From the NCBI GenBank assembly GCA_050943335.1, contig JBMNOZ010000005.1:1-64000 (forward strand): a stretch of DNA of 64,000 nt. Direction: 5' to 3'. Position 1 is the stretch's first letter; each line of letters starts with the position of its first letter. The notes under the pieces were generated by a model, which searched no databases, was not told the origin of the DNA, and was given only the letters and a program-made list of their open reading frames with translations. This document shows, one piece after another, positions 63,311 through 64,000 of the stretch. The DNA is from JBMNOZ01 sp050943335. Its GTDB lineage: Bacteria > Bacillota > Desulfitobacteriia > Desulfitobacteriales > Syntrophobotulaceae. Made by a program: the position numbers and the translations under genes.

Positions 63311-64000
63311 TTGAAACGACGAAAATATTCTATTATTATAATTCCACCTGAGCACAGCAAACCTCCCCGCCAAATACAATTTTCTAAGCAATTGCTCTTG
63401 GTAGGTTCCATAACACTAGGTTTGATTTTGGCGGGAATAATCGGTCATGATATTTACCAGACCAGGTATATAGCTTCCTATAATCAGAAAATAGCGTATG
63501 TTGATAGTTTAGAAACTGAAATTCAAGCTAAAAAATTAGAGATTGACCGACTCAATGAAAAAGCCGCTGAAATTAATGAAGATCTGCGGGCTATTTTTTC
63601 TTTGGAACAGAAAATTGCTCGCCTCCTTAAAATTAATCCCGAAAGTTCCGAAATTAGCCGTGGTAATTCTCCTTTCCGCTCTGCTCCTACGGCCCAAAAC
63701 CTCGATCAGGCTGCCTCTTTAGTGGACAACCATAGGGAGTTGCTGGAGACTTACCACCACAAAATTGTGGAATATGAAAAAAAATTACGGGCTACACCGG
63801 ATATTTATCCTGTTCACGGGGAAATTACTTCCCGGTTCGGTTACCGGAATAACCCTTTTGGTAGAAGAGCAAAAGAGTTTCACAATGGAATCGATATCGC
63901 TTGTTCTTATGGCACAAGCGTTAAAGCTGCCGCTGACGGAACAGTGATCTTTTCCGGTTGGGATGGCAGTTGGGGTAGGAAAATTGAGATTGATCACGGC
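63311..64000 (+). CDS. M23-family murein endopeptidase (partial, cut by window end)
   Basis: The frame opens with TTG at 63311 (AGGAG 7 nt upstream) and stays open to the window edge: 230 residues. The start KRRKYSIIIIPPEHSK and a membrane helix (about residues 31-47) match membrane-anchored M23 proteins. Then comes a coiled coil (about 62-105: SLETEIQAKKLEIDRLNEK) and the LytM/M23 domain from about 170, with SRFGYRNNPFGRRAKEFHNGID (H and D zinc ligands). The final HxH ligand lies beyond the window. An in-frame ATG at 63260 would add 17 residues but lacks a well-placed ribosome site. Likely a cell-wall hydrolase or a regulator of division or sporulation. Confidence 0.85.
   Translation, partial: MKRRKYSIIIIPPEHSKPPRQIQFSKQLLLVGSITLGLILAGIIGHDIYQTRYIASYNQKIAYVDSLETEIQAKKLEIDRLNEKAAEINEDLRAIFSLEQKIARLLKINPESSEISRGNSPFRSAPTAQNLDQAASLVDNHRELLETYHHKIVEYEKKLRATPDIYPVHGEITSRFGYRNNPFGRRAKEFHNGIDIACSYGTSVKAAADGTVIFSGWDGSWGRKIEIDHG

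Overview
The window looks like chromosomal housekeeping sequence from an anaerobic, endospore-forming member of the Bacillota (Firmicutes), probably from the Peptococcaceae/Desulfotomaculum-like or Syntrophomonas-like part of the class Clostridia. Three observations point there. First, gene orders typical of that group: yebC-ruvC-ruvA-ruvB-spoIID-queA-tgt-yajC-secD-secF; polA-mutM-ytaF-coaE; and alaS-ireB-ruvX-DUF1292-mltG-U32. Second, sporulation-linked genes (spoIID-like, ytaF). Third, signs of anaerobic metabolism (hypF, a ferredoxin-domain aldo/keto reductase, an OFA-type MFS carrier). Base composition is moderate, Shine-Dalgarno sites are strong, and TTG starts are unusually common. Placement below phylum is inference. 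Layout. (1) 0.1-4.6 kb, minus strand: rlmD, a stand-alone ilvB-ilvN pair with its own promoter, and a YhfI-like MBL hydrolase. (2) 4.7-16.5 kb, minus: protein export (secF, secD, yajC), queuosine synthesis (tgt, queA), spoIID, Holliday-junction processing (ruvB, ruvA, ruvC), yebC, and a lone hypF with its own promoter. (3) 16.6-22.7 kb, minus: a proline operon proC-proB-proA behind a T-box leader, running directly into a NitT/TauT-type ABC transporter. (4) 22.7-33.4 kb, minus: a nine-gene branched-chain amino acid operon ilvE-ilvD-ilvB-ilvN-ilvC-leuA-leuC-leuD-leuB, preceded by a structured leader with a terminator that is not a T-box. (5) 33.4-37.7 kb: an OFA-family MFS gene diverging from hom-thrB (plus strand), which converges on a small lytic transglycosylase. 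(6) 37.8-54 kb, minus: coaE, ytaF, an ABC-F ATPase, mutM, polA, DUF134, DUF4911, a U32 peptidase, mltG, DUF1292, ruvX, aldo/keto reductase, ireB, alaS, and an AI-2E family permease. (7) 54.1-57 kb, minus: an iron-sulfur assembly operon (Rrf2 regulator, iscS, iscU) followed by a PRC-barrel and zinc-ribbon gene pair, with a probable Rrf2 operator over its promoter. (8) 57.1-64 kb: rarA, DUF2103, a YfcE-like phosphodiesterase, two unidentified small genes, a YdcZ-like DMT protein, uvrC, and the start of an M23 peptidase cut by the window edge. How it fits together: two acetolactate synthases and the complete ilv/leu operon give valine, isoleucine and leucine. hom and thrB cover part of threonine synthesis; proB, proA and proC make proline. 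ruvABC, polA, mutM, rarA and uvrC cover DNA repair. I see no tRNA or rRNA genes, CRISPR arrays, prophage or insertion sequences. The most unusual signals are regulatory: the ilvE leader, the proline T-box that also commands an ABC transporter, and the Rrf2 operator. A few local oddities stand out too: an acidic repeat tail on YajC, a probable CTG start for ruvX, a ferredoxin-type aldo/keto reductase inside the ireB-ruvX block, and the PRC-barrel/zinc-ribbon pair. I found no convincing wholly new multi-gene system.
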